Of a DNA stretch of 47,717 nt, positions 8,684 to 17,927 are shown in pieces (the stretch's first letter is position 1; each line of letters starts with the position of its first letter). This DNA comes from Bacteroidota bacterium. GTDB taxonomy: Bacteria > Bacteroidota > Ignavibacteria > UBA10030 > UBA8401. The notes beneath the pieces are model-generated. The model made no database searches. It saw nothing but the letters and a program-made list of their open reading frames with translations, and was not told where the DNA came from. Position numbers and translations under genes: made by a program. The stretch is taken from positions 1-47,717 of the forward strand of contig JACFMZ010000007.1 of the NCBI GenBank assembly GCA_019455105.1. The letters are read 5' to 3'.

Positions 8684-10426
8684 ATGAGCAAAAATTTCCG
8701 TCTAAAATATTTATTTCTTCTCCTCTCTATCGTTTTTTCATCGCTGCTTCTTCAGGCGCAGACGACAAAATATGAAACACGTGCGGTATGGATTTCTGTT
8801 GCCAGCGGAGATTGGCCATCGTCATTCAATAAAGAAGAACAGCAGCAGTCGCTGTTGCGTATATTGGATTCTCTTCACGATTTAAAATTCAACACAATTT
8901 ATTTTCAGGTACGCCCGCGCGGAAATACTGTGTATCGTTCTTCGTATGAACCGTGGGCGCAGCAGTTAACCGGTACGCTCGGAAAAGATCCCGGATGGGA
9001 TCCGTTAGAATTCGCCGTTATCGAATCGCATAAACGGGGATTAGAAATTCATGCTTGGTTCAACACCTGCCGTGTGTGGATCGGCGACCCGCCGAAAAAC
9101 TCCAACCATCTTCTTTCCACGCACCGCGAGTGGGTAAAAAAATTTGAAAGCGAATGGTGGGTAGATTTCGGAATTCCCGAAGCGCGTGATTACACCTACA
9201 AACTGGTTATGGAATTGGTAAACAGTTATGATCTCGACGGAATTCATTTTGATTATATTCGTTATCCCGGCGCGCAGTTCGATGATTGGCAGTCGTTTCT
9301 TACCTATGGCGGCGGAACGGAGAAAGACGAATGGCGGAGAAATAATATTACCGAATTTGTGCGGAAGTGTTACGAAAGTATTTCACAGGAAAAACCGTTT
9401 CTCAAAGTCGGTTCCGCGCCGATTGGAATTTATCAGGCAATGAACGGAGCGCAGTCTTCTTTTTCCGGCTTAGGCGTAATTTCTCAGGATTCGCGCCGCT
9501 GGCTTCGCGAAGGAATTCATGATTATGTAACGCCGCAAATTTATTGGTCATTTGATGAACAACAGACGCCGTACGACCCCGATTTTGCGCTGTTGTGCAG
9601 CGATTGGATTCGTGAAGCGTACGGACGAAACATTATTATCGGTATCGGCGCTTACCGGGATTATATTCGCAACGAGCTGGCTGAACAGATTCACTATCTC
9701 CGCGAAGCGCATGCAGAAGGATACGCAATATTTAAATATTCCGATCTTACTTCTATTCGTTCGCAGATTCGCCGGCTTAATTCAACAATAGCGCTTCCTT
9801 CTGCCGTTCCGTGGAAAGATACCGCAGCGCCGGCGCCGCCGAAAAATATTTCCACCGTCAAAACCAACGACGGCATTCTTCTTCGCTGGAATATGCCGGA
9901 GACAACGGCAGGGAGAAAACTTCCGTTTTGGTTTATTGTCTATCGCTCGCTTGAAGATTCCGTTGACATCTCTTCTCCGCCGCAGATTCTTACCGTTCTG
10001 CCATGGCAGGAACAATCGTTTCTCGATGATTCTCCGCAGGCAAAAACAGGCGGCGCAGTCTATACTGTTACATCGCTCGACCGGTTTGGAAATGAGAGCA
10101 ACAGATATAGACAGGCAAAACATTTCCCAGCGCAGAGTTTTTCTCTCTTCGAGACAGAACGCGATACTCTTCCGGTGCTTGCGGATAATTTTCCGAATCC
10201 GTTTTCCGTGAAAACATATTTTTCTTATACGCTTCCTAAGCGTGGATTTGTTTCGCTCTCGTTAAAACATCTGGCGACGCTGCGCGACACGCTTCTCTTC
10301 TATCAAATGCAGGAAGCAGGAACTCATATTGTGTATCTGCAAAGTGATTCGCTGCTGCCGGGAGAATACGAATGTATTTTGCGTTCCGGCACAACCATTC
10401 TTACAAAAATGATTGAAAAGCAATAA
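8684..10426 (+). CDS. secreted GHL10 (DUF187) glycoside hydrolase-like protein with FnIII and C-terminal sorting-like domain
   Basis: ATG 8684 gives a clear signal peptide (MSKNFRLKYLFLLLS..., cleavage near LLLQAQ); the GTG at 8666 would only lengthen it. Residues about 25-370 match the GHL10/DUF187 TIM-barrel family (ETRAVWISVASGDWP, FQVRPRGNTVY, LDGIHFDYIRYPG, TPQIYWSFDEQ), often annotated as family-10-like glycosyl hydrolases acting on cell-wall or exopolysaccharide. A fibronectin-III-like domain follows (about 385-470). The last 80 residues contain FPNPFSVKTYFSYTLP, the pattern of type A C-terminal sorting domains of type IX secretion or of related FlgD-Ig modules. The close spacing to the cyclase suggests one operon. 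Confidence 0.85.
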   Translation: MSKNFRLKYLFLLLSIVFSSLLLQAQTTKYETRAVWISVASGDWPSSFNKEEQQQSLLRILDSLHDLKFNTIYFQVRPRGNTVYRSSYEPWAQQLTGTLGKDPGWDPLEFAVIESHKRGLEIHAWFNTCRVWIGDPPKNSNHLLSTHREWVKKFESEWWVDFGIPEARDYTYKLVMELVNSYDLDGIHFDYIRYPGAQFDDWQSFLTYGGGTEKDEWRRNNITEFVRKCYESISQEKPFLKVGSAPIGIYQAMNGAQSSFSGLGVISQDSRRWLREGIHDYVTPQIYWSFDEQQTPYDPDFALLCSDWIREAYGRNIIIGIGAYRDYIRNELAEQIHYLREAHAEGYAIFKYSDLTSIRSQIRRLNSTIALPSAVPWKDTAAPAPPKNISTVKTNDGILLRWNMPETTAGRKLPFWFIVYRSLEDSVDISSPPQILTVLPWQEQSFLDDSPQAKTGGAVYTVTSLDRFGNESNRYRQAKHFPAQSFSLFETERDTLPVLADNFPNPFSVKTYFSYTLPKRGFVSLSLKHLATLRDTLLFYQMQEAGTHIVYLQSDSLLPGEYECILRSGTTILTKMIEKQ

Positions 10427-10446
10427 TCAATTATTGGTAAAAAGGA

Positions 10447-11070
10447 ATGAATGAAAATCCGTTCGATCGTTATGCCGCTGAATATGAAGAGTGGTTCAAA
10501 ACCAATGAAGTACTTTTTCAATCGGAAGTTCTTGCCGTAAAAAAATTACTTCCGAAAAACAAAATCGGAATTGAAATCGGCATCGGCAGCGGAATCTTTG
10601 CTGAAAAACTCGGCATTCAATTCGGCATCGATCCTTCCGAAACCATGCTTCGCTATGCAAAGCAGAGAAAGCTGGTTGTCGTACAAGCGGCTGCCGAGCA
10701 ACTGCCGTTTATAAACAATTGTTTCGATGTCGCCGCTTTTATCACTTCGCTCTGTTTTATTAAAAATCCTTCTCAAGCGCTTGCCGAAGCCTATCGTATT
10801 CTCAAACCGAGCGGCGAAATTCTTATTGCCATTCTTGATAAAGAAAGCATTCTGGGAAAATCTCTTGAACAGAACAAGGAGAACGATAAGTTTTATCGGC
10901 ACGCGTTGTTTTATTCGGTAAACGAAATTTATGAATTAATGAAACAAGAAAATTTTGAAGCAACAGAAACCGTTCAAACACTTATTGAACCGCCGACAAA
11001 AATACCGGAAATTCCTGCCGAAGGATATGGAAAAGGAGGTTTTGTCGTAATAAGAGGAAAGAAAAAATGA
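10447..11070 (+). CDS. class I SAM-dependent methyltransferase
   Basis: A 207-residue methyltransferase11-type protein. Motif I is IGIEIGIGSGIFAEKL (about residues 37-52), the acidic ribose-binding residue is in FGIDPSETML, and the post-motif AYRILKPSGEILIAILD marks the core's second half. The substrate is unknown. It starts 20 bases after the GHL10 stop, with AAAGGA upstream of ATG 10447, so it is probably the third gene of the cyclase operon. Confidence 0.82.
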   Translation: MNENPFDRYAAEYEEWFKTNEVLFQSEVLAVKKLLPKNKIGIEIGIGSGIFAEKLGIQFGIDPSETMLRYAKQRKLVVVQAAAEQLPFINNCFDVAAFITSLCFIKNPSQALAEAYRILKPSGEILIAILDKESILGKSLEQNKENDKFYRHALFYSVNEIYELMKQENFEATETVQTLIEPPTKIPEIPAEGYGKGGFVVIRGKKK

Positions 11071-11179
11071 TTTAGTAAATTCAGCCATTTTTTTTTATTT
11101 TTGTACTGAATGGTGCTGATATAATTTCTAACTTCTTAACAAGAATATTATTTTTTTGGAATGCACCGAAAGAGGTGAT

Positions 11180-11602
11180 ATGAAAATAAATATTATTGAT
11201 GCCAGCAACTATTTTCGAGGACTTCTGCTGCTCATTCGAAAAGACCATCAGGTTACCCAGCCTGAAATTGATTTAATGCAAAAAATCGGCACATCGTTAG
11301 GGTTTGAAAAAGAGTTTTGTGAAAATGCCATTCGTGAAATTCTTGAAAACACCTACATTGAAGATGTTCCGCCGAAATTTTCCACGAAAGAGTTAGCGCT
11401 GAAATTTGTTAAAGACGGACTTCGTCTTGCGTTTGTTGATCACGAACAGATTCATCCTGATGAAGAAAAATGGCTGATTTCCATTGCCGAACAGAACGAA
11501 ATTGAAATGAAACTGTTTCTGCAGGAATTTCGCAACGCGCAAAATCATAGAGCCGAACAGGCAAAGTTAGAAGTTTTCGATTTAGTTGTTGAACATTTTT
11601 AG
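11180..11602 (+). CDS. small helical protein, possibly TerB-like
   Basis: A 140-residue, mostly alpha-helical protein. ATG 11180 follows GAGGTGAT, a good ribosome-binding site, and is preferred to the upstream in-frame start at 11156. Segments such as FRGLLLLIRKDHQVTQPEI, LMQKIGTSLGF and a terminal FVDHEQIHPDEEKWL followed by IAEQNEIE recall the TerB/DjlA-N helical fold, which carries two acidic metal-binding stretches. The match is impressionistic. It stands alone between AT-rich spacers, so context does not help. Confidence 0.6.
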   Translation: MKINIIDASNYFRGLLLLIRKDHQVTQPEIDLMQKIGTSLGFEKEFCENAIREILENTYIEDVPPKFSTKELALKFVKDGLRLAFVDHEQIHPDEEKWLISIAEQNEIEMKLFLQEFRNAQNHRAEQAKLEVFDLVVEHF

Positions 11603-11635
11603 CGCATCCGGCAGATCCATAGACCAATGTCAGAA

Positions 11636-11660
11636 AAAATAATTTTCGAAAAATTATTTT
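11636..11660. repeat. AT-only hairpin after TerB-like gene
   Basis: Perfect 11-bp arms at 11636-11646 and 11650-11660 around a CGA loop, followed by GTTATGATTTTTTC. It is 34 bases after the stop codon and could act as a weak terminator, but the stem has no G/C pairs. Confidence 0.5.
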
Positions 11661-11763
11661 GTTATGATTTTTTCTTTTCTCTCAGTTCTCCCCCCTCCCC
11701 TCACTTCTAATCTCTTGAAATAACTGTAAAACCCAGAGCAATTTCATTGCAAGAATATTTTTA

Positions 11764-11794
11764 CTGTTTTCCTCTCTAAGTTCAATTATATTTC
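11764..11794 (+). promoter_or_regulatory. candidate -33/-7 promoter of SDR gene
   Basis: CTG at 11764-11766, a 20-base spacer and TATATTTC at 11787-11794 match the Bacteroidetes TTG-N20-TAnnTTTG pattern with one change in each box. The start codon lies 20 bases downstream, so the leader would be very short. Confidence 0.4.
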
Positions 11795-11814
11795 CTGTGA
11801 ATCAGGAGAAAAAA

Positions 11815-12627
11815 ATGAGCACACTCAACAATAAAACCGTTCTCATCACCGGCGGCGCATCCGGTATCGGCAGGCTGATGGGAAAACTTGTTCTTGAAAA
11901 AGGAGCTTCTGTTCTCGTTCTTTGGGATATTAACAAACACGCATTAGAAGAAACCGAAAAAGAATTATCTTCACTAAAGAAAGTTGTTAAAAGCTATGTG
12001 GTGGATATTTCTCAGAGCAATGAAATTCAAGAGGCAGCGAAAAAAACAAAAAACGAAGTCGGCGCGGTTGATGTGCTGATTAACAATGCCGGAATAATTA
12101 TCGGAAAATATTTTCATGAACATACGCACGAAAATATTTCTCAAACAATGGCGGTGAATGCCGCGGCAATGATGCATATTACGTTAGAATTTCTCCCCCT
12201 TATGATAAAACAAAACAGCGGACACATTGTTAATATTGCTTCTGCTGCGGGAATGGTCGGAAATCCAAGAATGTCCGTCTATGCCGCCAGTAAGTGGGCG
12301 GTCATCGGCTGGTCTGATTCACTGCGGATTGAATTGGAAAAATTAGGAACGGCGGTTCGCGTAACCTGCGTAACGCCGTATTATATCAGCACCGGAATGT
12401 TTGAAGGGGTGAAATCTTCTTTTCTCATTCCGATTAACAAACCGGAAGCGGCGGCGCGAAAAATTATCCGCGGGCTTGAAAAGAATACGCTATATGTTCG
12501 CATGCCGCTGATTGTCTATACGCTGCAGATGATAAAAGGAATTCTGCCGACCCGCTGGTTTGATTTTTTTGTCGGCAGAGTTTTACAAGTCTACCGCACG
12601 ATGGATGAGTTTACCGGAAGAAAATAA
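11815..12627 (+). CDS. short-chain dehydrogenase/reductase (SDR), NAD(P)-dependent
   Basis: A 270-residue classical SDR. The cofactor motif TGGASGIG is at residues 14-21, NNAG near 90, the catalytic Ser region is NIASAAG near 141, and YAASK (Tyr/Lys) is near 155. The C-terminal extension (ILPTRWFDFFVGRVLQVYRTMDEF) resembles SDRs related to human retinol/17-beta-hydroxysteroid dehydrogenases, which are often membrane-associated and act on lipid-like alcohols. ATG 11815 follows CAGGAG and is preferred to GTG 11797. The ALDH downstream could oxidise the aldehyde this enzyme makes, but a repeat lies between them. Confidence 0.88.
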   Translation: MSTLNNKTVLITGGASGIGRLMGKLVLEKGASVLVLWDINKHALEETEKELSSLKKVVKSYVVDISQSNEIQEAAKKTKNEVGAVDVLINNAGIIIGKYFHEHTHENISQTMAVNAAAMMHITLEFLPLMIKQNSGHIVNIASAAGMVGNPRMSVYAASKWAVIGWSDSLRIELEKLGTAVRVTCVTPYYISTGMFEGVKSSFLIPINKPEAAARKIIRGLEKNTLYVRMPLIVYTLQMIKGILPTRWFDFFVGRVLQVYRTMDEFTGRK

Positions 12628-12692
12628 ATGCTTGTAACGATTGAAAAACAACGTCACGATGGGCACTGTAGAAGTACAAAATTTTAATAGCA

Positions 12693-12759
12693 TCATGGTC
12701 CCGAAGAGATGCCTTTGGCATTCGGCTCCCTGTCTACCGCAGGCGGGCGCTCACCATGA
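12693..12759. repeat. REP-like composite stem-loop
   Basis: An outer inverted repeat TCATGGT / ACCATGA (12693-12699, 12753-12759) encloses a small hairpin ATGCCTTTGGCAT (12709-12721) and a CCTG/CAGG stem. The inner motif GATGCCTTyGGCA recurs in the repeat at 23687-23697. Its GC content exceeds that of the flanking DNA. It looks like one copy of a dispersed intergenic palindromic repeat. Confidence 0.65.
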
Positions 12760-12790
12760 CAAATTCGCGAGTTTTTAAAAAAACATTATC

Positions 12791-14167
12791 ATGAATATTA
12801 CAGAACTTGTTTCTCAACAGAGAAATTTTTTCAATTCAAACAAAACTTTGGATGTACCGTTTAGAATTGAACAATTAAAAAAATTAGAACTGCTTCTTCG
12901 CGCAAATGAAGATCTGTTTGCCAAAGCAATCTATGCTGATCTAAAAAAATCACGCTATGATATGCTCACCACGGAGCTTTCTCTCGTGCTGGGTGAATTA
13001 TCGCTGGCAGTAAAAAAACTTCCTGCGTGGAGCAACAAACAACGAGTGCCGACAAATCTTGTCAATCTTCCGGCAAGAAGCTACCACCTCGCATCGCCGT
13101 ACGGCGTTACCTACATTGCCGGCGCGTGGAATTATCCCATTCAATTGACACTTCTTCCGCTCGTTTCTGCAATGGCGGCGGGAAACACTGCCGTGGTAAA
13201 ACCAAGCGAACTGGCGCCGCAGACCTCTTCGGCATTAGAAAAAATTATTAATGAAAATTTTCCCTCCGAGTATATTCAGGTTGTGGAAGGAGGCGCCGAA
13301 ACTGCGCAGGAAATATTAAAACAAAAATTCGATTATATCTTTTTCACCGGCGGAACGAGGATCGGCAGAATTGTGTATGAAGCGGCGGCACGGCACGTAA
13401 CGCCCGTTACCTTAGAACTCGGCGGAAAAAGCCCGGTCTTTATTCTGCCGGATTGTAATCTTGCTGTAACCGCAAAGCGATTAGTGTGGGGAAAATTTCT
13501 CAATGCCGGACAAACATGCATAGCGCCCGATTATCTTCTCGTCCATTCTTCAATAAAGGATAAACTGCTTCAGGAAATGGTGAAAATTATTACACACCAT
13601 TTCAGCACGGAACAGATTACGGAAAATTACACGGCAATTATTAACGACCGGCATTTTGAACGGCTGCAAAAGCTCATCATTCCTGAAAAAATATATTTCG
13701 GCGGAACGACAAATCCTCACGAACGCTTTATCAGCCCGACGATTCTTCATAACATAACCGTTGATGATGAAGTGATGAAAGAAGAAATTTTCGGGCCGAT
13801 TCTTCCGGTGCTGACGTTTCATTCTCTTGATGAAGCAATTGAAAAAGTAAAAAGCTTCGAGAGGCCCCTTGCCTTGTATGTTTACGGAAAAAACAGCAGC
13901 GCCGTTAAAAAAATATTCCGGGAATTATCGTTCGGCGGCGGCTCGCTGAATGATTCCGTGATGTATTTCGGAAATCCGAATCTTCCTGCCGGCGGTGTCG
14001 GCGCCAGCGGCATCGGGTCGTATCACGGCAAAAAAGGATTTGAAACTTTTTCTCATTACAAATCCATCTTGGAAAAATCTGCTTGGATTGAATTTTGGTT
14101 TTTAAAAACTCCGCCGTATAAAAAATGGAAATTAAAGCTTTTACGATTTCTCTTGGAAAATTTTTAG
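12791..14167 (+). CDS. aldehyde dehydrogenase, class 3 / fatty-aldehyde type
   Basis: A 458-residue ALDH3-like enzyme oxidising aldehydes to acids with NAD(P)+. Motifs include YIAGAWNYPIQLTLLPLVSA, AVVKPSELAP (cofactor binding), FTGGTRIG, the catalytic Glu in VTLELGGKSP and the nucleophile Cys243 in NAGQTCIAPDY. The shorter length than the usual 480-500 residues and the absence of the class 1 N-terminal extension fit the ALDH3 branch, which prefers medium- and long-chain or aromatic aldehydes. The end (KLKLLRFLLENF) is hydrophobic and basic and could associate with membrane. Its 3' end is marked by a strong terminator. Confidence 0.9.
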   Translation: MNITELVSQQRNFFNSNKTLDVPFRIEQLKKLELLLRANEDLFAKAIYADLKKSRYDMLTTELSLVLGELSLAVKKLPAWSNKQRVPTNLVNLPARSYHLASPYGVTYIAGAWNYPIQLTLLPLVSAMAAGNTAVVKPSELAPQTSSALEKIINENFPSEYIQVVEGGAETAQEILKQKFDYIFFTGGTRIGRIVYEAAARHVTPVTLELGGKSPVFILPDCNLAVTAKRLVWGKFLNAGQTCIAPDYLLVHSSIKDKLLQEMVKIITHHFSTEQITENYTAIINDRHFERLQKLIIPEKIYFGGTTNPHERFISPTILHNITVDDEVMKEEIFGPILPVLTFHSLDEAIEKVKSFERPLALYVYGKNSSAVKKIFRELSFGGGSLNDSVMYFGNPNLPAGGVGASGIGSYHGKKGFETFSHYKSILEKSAWIEFWFLKTPPYKKWKLKLLRFLLENF

Positions 14168-14197
14168 AGACCAAAAATATTTCGTATATTACATCAG

Positions 14198-14231
14198 CCC
14201 CTCTTTCCGCGGCAAAGAAAGAGGGGTTTTT
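14198..14231 (+). terminator. rho-independent terminator after ALDH gene
   Basis: Perfect 10-bp stem CCCCTCTTTC (14198-14207) / GAAAGAGGGG (14217-14226) followed by TTTTT. It lies 31 bases after the ALDH stop. Confidence 0.92.
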
Positions 14232-14257
14232 CATTCACCTTGTTTTGAAAGCACATT

Positions 14258-16207
14258 ATGATAAAAAATAATTCGATGCCGTTTCTTATCGGCATTTCTT
14301 CTTCCAAGGAATTTTCCGCAAAACACGAAAACCATCTGCGTGAGGCACAGGAACTGCTGACGCAGCTTCTTTCGGTAGAAGAAAAACGAACCGTTGAAAA
14401 TACGCTTCAGCCGTATGATGAAATTTTACTTCATCTTGATGCGGTGGGAAACCAAAGCTCATTGCTGGAAAACGTTCATACCGATGCCGAATTTCGATCG
14501 GCGGCAGAGTTGTTCAGTCAAAAAGCAGCGGCGTTCGGCGCGGAGCTTTCTTTGCATCGAGGCGTGTACGATGCTCTTTCGTCTATGGATATTTCCGGCG
14601 CCGACGAAAAAACAAAATTCTATGTAGAAAAAACTCTTCGCGATTTTCGTCTTTCCGGCGTTGATAAGGATGAAGAAACACGAAAAAAAATTAAAGCGCT
14701 GCGCGATGAACTGATTCTTATCGGACAGGATTTTTCCCGCAACATTCGTGAAGATGTCCGCACTGTTATTGTCAATGATGCCGGCGAGCTGGACGGACTT
14801 CCGCAAGATTATATTGCACGGCACAAACCAAATGAAAAAGGAGAAATTGTTCTCACCATAAATTATCCCGATGCCGTTCCGGTGTTTACCTATGCGAAAA
14901 GCGAATCACTCCGCAAGCGTATGTATATGGAATATAACAACCGCGCGTATCCGAAAAATATGGAAGTGCTGAACAAGCTGATTGCCAAGCGCTACGAACT
15001 GGCACAGATTCTCGGATTTCCGAATTGGGCGGCGTTTGTTACCGCAGATAAAATGGTCGGAAGCGAGCAGCGCGCTTCTGAATTTATTGACACGATTGCC
15101 GGCGCATCGCTTGAAAAATCACAACGCGATTATCAGCAGCTTCTTGCGACGAAACAAAAAGAACTTCCCGATGCGTCGGAAATTCATCCGTGGGAATCGG
15201 GATATTATTCCGAACTGCTTCGCAAGCGCGACTATGCATTTGATGCGCAAAGTGTCCGTCCGTATTTTCAATACGCGCGCGTTAAAGAAGGAGTGCTTAC
15301 TATTACCAGCCGTTTGTTCGGCGTGGAGTTTAGAAAAAATTCTGAAATTCCTGTCTGGCATCCTTCGGTGGAATGTTATGAAATGTTTGAAGACAGAATG
15401 CTTGCCGGAAGATTTTATTTTGATATGCATCCGCGGGAAAATAAATATAATCACGCCGCTCAGTTCGGTATCTGCAACGGCGTTCAAAATAAACAAATTC
15501 CCGAAGCGGCGCTTATCTGTAATTTTCCCGGCGGCGATGATCATGATCCCGGGTTAATGGAACACCGCGATGTGGAAACATTTTTTCACGAGTTCGGACA
15601 TTTGCTTCATCACTTATTCGGCGGCAGGCAGCCGTGGATTGGTATTTCCGGAATTTCGTGCGAATGGGATTTTGTTGAAGTTCCTTCCCAACTTCTTGAA
15701 GAATGGGCGTGGGATGCCGCAACATTACAGACCTTTGCAAAACATTTTCAAACCAACGAACCTATTCCCGCCTTCTTAGTGGAACAAATGCACCGCGCAG
15801 AAGAATTCGGGAAAGGACTGCAGGTGCGCCAGCAGATGATGTATGCACAGCTTTCGCTTTCCTGTTTTAATACGCAACCGGAAAAAATAGATACCGATGC
15901 ATTGGTAAAAACACTCCGTGAAAAATATACGCCGTATAAATTTGTTGAAGGAACGCACATGCAGACTTCGTTCGGTCATTTGGACGGCTATTCAGCAATT
16001 TATTATACCTATATGTGGTCGCTGGTTATTGCAAAAGATTTCTTTTCTCTCTTTGATAAAAAGGATCTGCTCGATACACCTCTCGCCGCTACATACCGAA
16101 AAAAAATTCTTGCCGAAGGAGGCGCAAAGCCGGCAGCGGAGATGGTGCGATCGTTTCTCGGCAGAGATTTTCAATTTAACGGCTGGAAAGAATGGCTGGA
16201 GAATTAA
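14258..16207 (+). CDS. M3 family metallopeptidase (thimet oligopeptidase / oligopeptidase A type)
   Basis: A 649-residue zinc peptidase that cleaves short peptides in the cytoplasm. The zinc site HEFGH is at residues 444-448, with the third ligand Glu474 in WDFVEVPSQ. The surrounding FFHEFGHLLHHLFGG and the substrate-binding GTHMQTSFGHLDGYSAIYYTYMWS segment are typical of M3A enzymes. The length is close to the family's usual 650-700. No signal peptide is visible, so recycling of peptides such as cleaved signal peptides is the likely role. Start ATG 14258 follows the preceding terminator by 26 bases. Confidence 0.93.
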   Translation: MIKNNSMPFLIGISSSKEFSAKHENHLREAQELLTQLLSVEEKRTVENTLQPYDEILLHLDAVGNQSSLLENVHTDAEFRSAAELFSQKAAAFGAELSLHRGVYDALSSMDISGADEKTKFYVEKTLRDFRLSGVDKDEETRKKIKALRDELILIGQDFSRNIREDVRTVIVNDAGELDGLPQDYIARHKPNEKGEIVLTINYPDAVPVFTYAKSESLRKRMYMEYNNRAYPKNMEVLNKLIAKRYELAQILGFPNWAAFVTADKMVGSEQRASEFIDTIAGASLEKSQRDYQQLLATKQKELPDASEIHPWESGYYSELLRKRDYAFDAQSVRPYFQYARVKEGVLTITSRLFGVEFRKNSEIPVWHPSVECYEMFEDRMLAGRFYFDMHPRENKYNHAAQFGICNGVQNKQIPEAALICNFPGGDDHDPGLMEHRDVETFFHEFGHLLHHLFGGRQPWIGISGISCEWDFVEVPSQLLEEWAWDAATLQTFAKHFQTNEPIPAFLVEQMHRAEEFGKGLQVRQQMMYAQLSLSCFNTQPEKIDTDALVKTLREKYTPYKFVEGTHMQTSFGHLDGYSAIYYTYMWSLVIAKDFFSLFDKKDLLDTPLAATYRKKILAEGGAKPAAEMVRSFLGRDFQFNGWKEWLEN

Positions 16208-16313
16208 ATTCAACAATATAAGTGAAAATATTTTTGGGGAACTTAGAAATTATTGAACTGTTAAAGAAAAAGCAGAATTTATTTCACTAACAATATTTTC
16301 TCTGTAAACATTA

Positions 16314-16718
16314 ATGCTTACCACAAACGAAGAACTAAAAAAACTGTTATCCGAAGTTAAAACCATTGCAGTGGTCGGCGCATCGCCGAAGCCGTGGCGC
16401 GACAGCGGCTCAATTTCAAATTTTCTCAGCAAGCGGGGATATACCGTATTTCCGGTGAACCCGAAATACACCGAAGTGCACGGAATGAAATGTTATCCCG
16501 ATTTAAAAAGCATTCCTGAAAAGATTGACTTAGTGGATATTTTCCGCGACCCGAGAGAGATTGATGCTGTGATTGATGAGGCAATTGCGCTGAACGCTAA
16601 AGCAGTCTGGCTGCAGCTCGGCGTTGTTAATCCGCAGGCGGCGCAAAAAGCAGAAAATGCCGGCTTGCAGGTTGTAATGGATCGCTGTATTGCAATAGAA
16701 TACCGCGCATTGATGTGA
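16314..16718 (+). CDS. CoA-binding protein (YccU/CoA_binding_2 type)
   Basis: A 134-residue single Rossmann domain. The N-terminal AVVGASPKPWRDSGSISNFL segment (about residues 18-37) is the CoA-binding glycine motif and GYTVFPVNPKY followed by G.KCYPDL is the next conserved block; AVWLQLGVVN and VMDRCIAIE end the fold. Family members bind CoA; no catalytic activity is established. It stands alone, 106 bases after the peptidase and convergent with the GT4 gene 24 bases downstream. Confidence 0.88.
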   Translation: MLTTNEELKKLLSEVKTIAVVGASPKPWRDSGSISNFLSKRGYTVFPVNPKYTEVHGMKCYPDLKSIPEKIDLVDIFRDPREIDAVIDEAIALNAKAVWLQLGVVNPQAAQKAENAGLQVVMDRCIAIEYRALM

Positions 16719-16742
16719 ATTAAATTTTTTAAAAAGAACGGC

Positions 16743-17861
16743 TCAACTCTTTTTCCGTTCGGCAACAATTCGTTCAATGACTTCCATTGTCTTCTCCGCG
16801 CCGATCTGCCAGTCAAATTCTTTTGAACGGAGCAGCGCGTTGTGCGCCAGCCGGCTGCGAAGCGGTTCATTGCGGAGCAGAAAAAGAATTTTTTCGGCAA
16901 GCATTATCCGGTTTCCGTACTCGTACAATAAACCCGTTTCACCGTCAAGAACGGCATCGCGCAGACCCTGCACGTTGCTGGAAACCGTTGTGGTTCCGCA
17001 GGCATTCGCTTCAATTGCCGTTAAGCCCCATCCTTCTTTTGCGGAAGTATTGACAGCAACATGCATTTTATTCAGCCACGAAACCTTCTCTTCTTCACTG
17101 ACAAATCCTGTAAATGTTACCGCATCTTCAAGACGAAGCTGACGCGTAATATTCTGCAAACGGGGTTTATCATCGCCATCGCCGACAATAACCAGCTTTG
17201 CTTCCGGAATTTCTTTTTTGACCAGAGGAAATGCTTCAAGCAGATGATCGAACGATTTATATTTTTTCAATCTGCCGAGCGCGCCGATAAGCGGAACAGA
17301 AGATTTTGCCGTTCCGGTTTGGCGATAACGCTGATGATTTAATCCGTACGGAACGTAATGCACTTTCTCCGGAGAAAATCCTTTCCGCTGAACTTCCTGC
17401 TGCGTGCTGGGAGAATGAATCATGAAATGAATTTTTTTATACAATGGAAGCGCGGCGCGTTCCATGCCATAAACGTACGAAGCAAGAGGAAAAATTGTTT
17501 CCTTAAAAACGCTCGTTCCAAGCAAATGATGAAGTTCGCCGAGTATCGGTTCGCGGACAAAGGCGGGAGTGCGAAAAGGAATTTTGTTCACATCATCAAC
17601 AACACAATCAAACTGCTGATGCCTGAATGTTGTGGAATATTTTTTTCGTACAAGAAAATTAAATAAAAATCTTCCCCCTTCGCGAATTACCTGAATGCCG
17701 TTCATCTCTTCTGCCGGCTTTGCGCCTTCATACGCCGAACAAAACAGCGTCACCGAATGACCCATTGCGGCAATACAGGAATACGTTTCATGAAGATGCA
17801 CTTCCGCGCCGCCCGCCAGCGGATGAGAAAGATCCTGCCAGTTAAAAATGAGAATGTTCAT
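16743..17861 (-). CDS. glycosyltransferase family 4
   Basis: A 372-residue GT-B glycosyltransferase. The N-terminal domain begins MNILIFNWQDLSHPLAGGAEVHLHE, with the acceptor-side glycine loop GGAE. The C-terminal nucleotide-sugar domain contains VPLIGALGRLKKYKSFDHLLEA and the E-x7-E motif in EGWGLTAIEANACGTTTV. Donor and acceptor sugars cannot be assigned. It lies downstream of a methyltransferase and a DUF2723 glycosyltransferase-like gene on the same strand (66-base gap), consistent with a surface glycan or glycoprotein role. Confidence 0.9.
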   Translation of the reverse strand: MNILIFNWQDLSHPLAGGAEVHLHETYSCIAAMGHSVTLFCSAYEGAKPAEEMNGIQVIREGGRFLFNFLVRKKYSTTFRHQQFDCVVDDVNKIPFRTPAFVREPILGELHHLLGTSVFKETIFPLASYVYGMERAALPLYKKIHFMIHSPSTQQEVQRKGFSPEKVHYVPYGLNHQRYRQTGTAKSSVPLIGALGRLKKYKSFDHLLEAFPLVKKEIPEAKLVIVGDGDDKPRLQNITRQLRLEDAVTFTGFVSEEEKVSWLNKMHVAVNTSAKEGWGLTAIEANACGTTTVSSNVQGLRDAVLDGETGLLYEYGNRIMLAEKILFLLRNEPLRSRLAHNALLRSKEFDWQIGAEKTMEVIERIVAERKKS

Positions 17862-17927
17862 AGCAGTGAAGGATGAAATAAATAACGGATTGTATTTCTG
17901 CGAAAAGGTTTTCTCGGTTCACTCTTT

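Noticed and set aside
14982-15557. 191-codon plus-strand frame inside the M3 peptidase gene
   Set aside because: Out-of-frame shadow; the M3 frame has intact catalytic motifs throughout.
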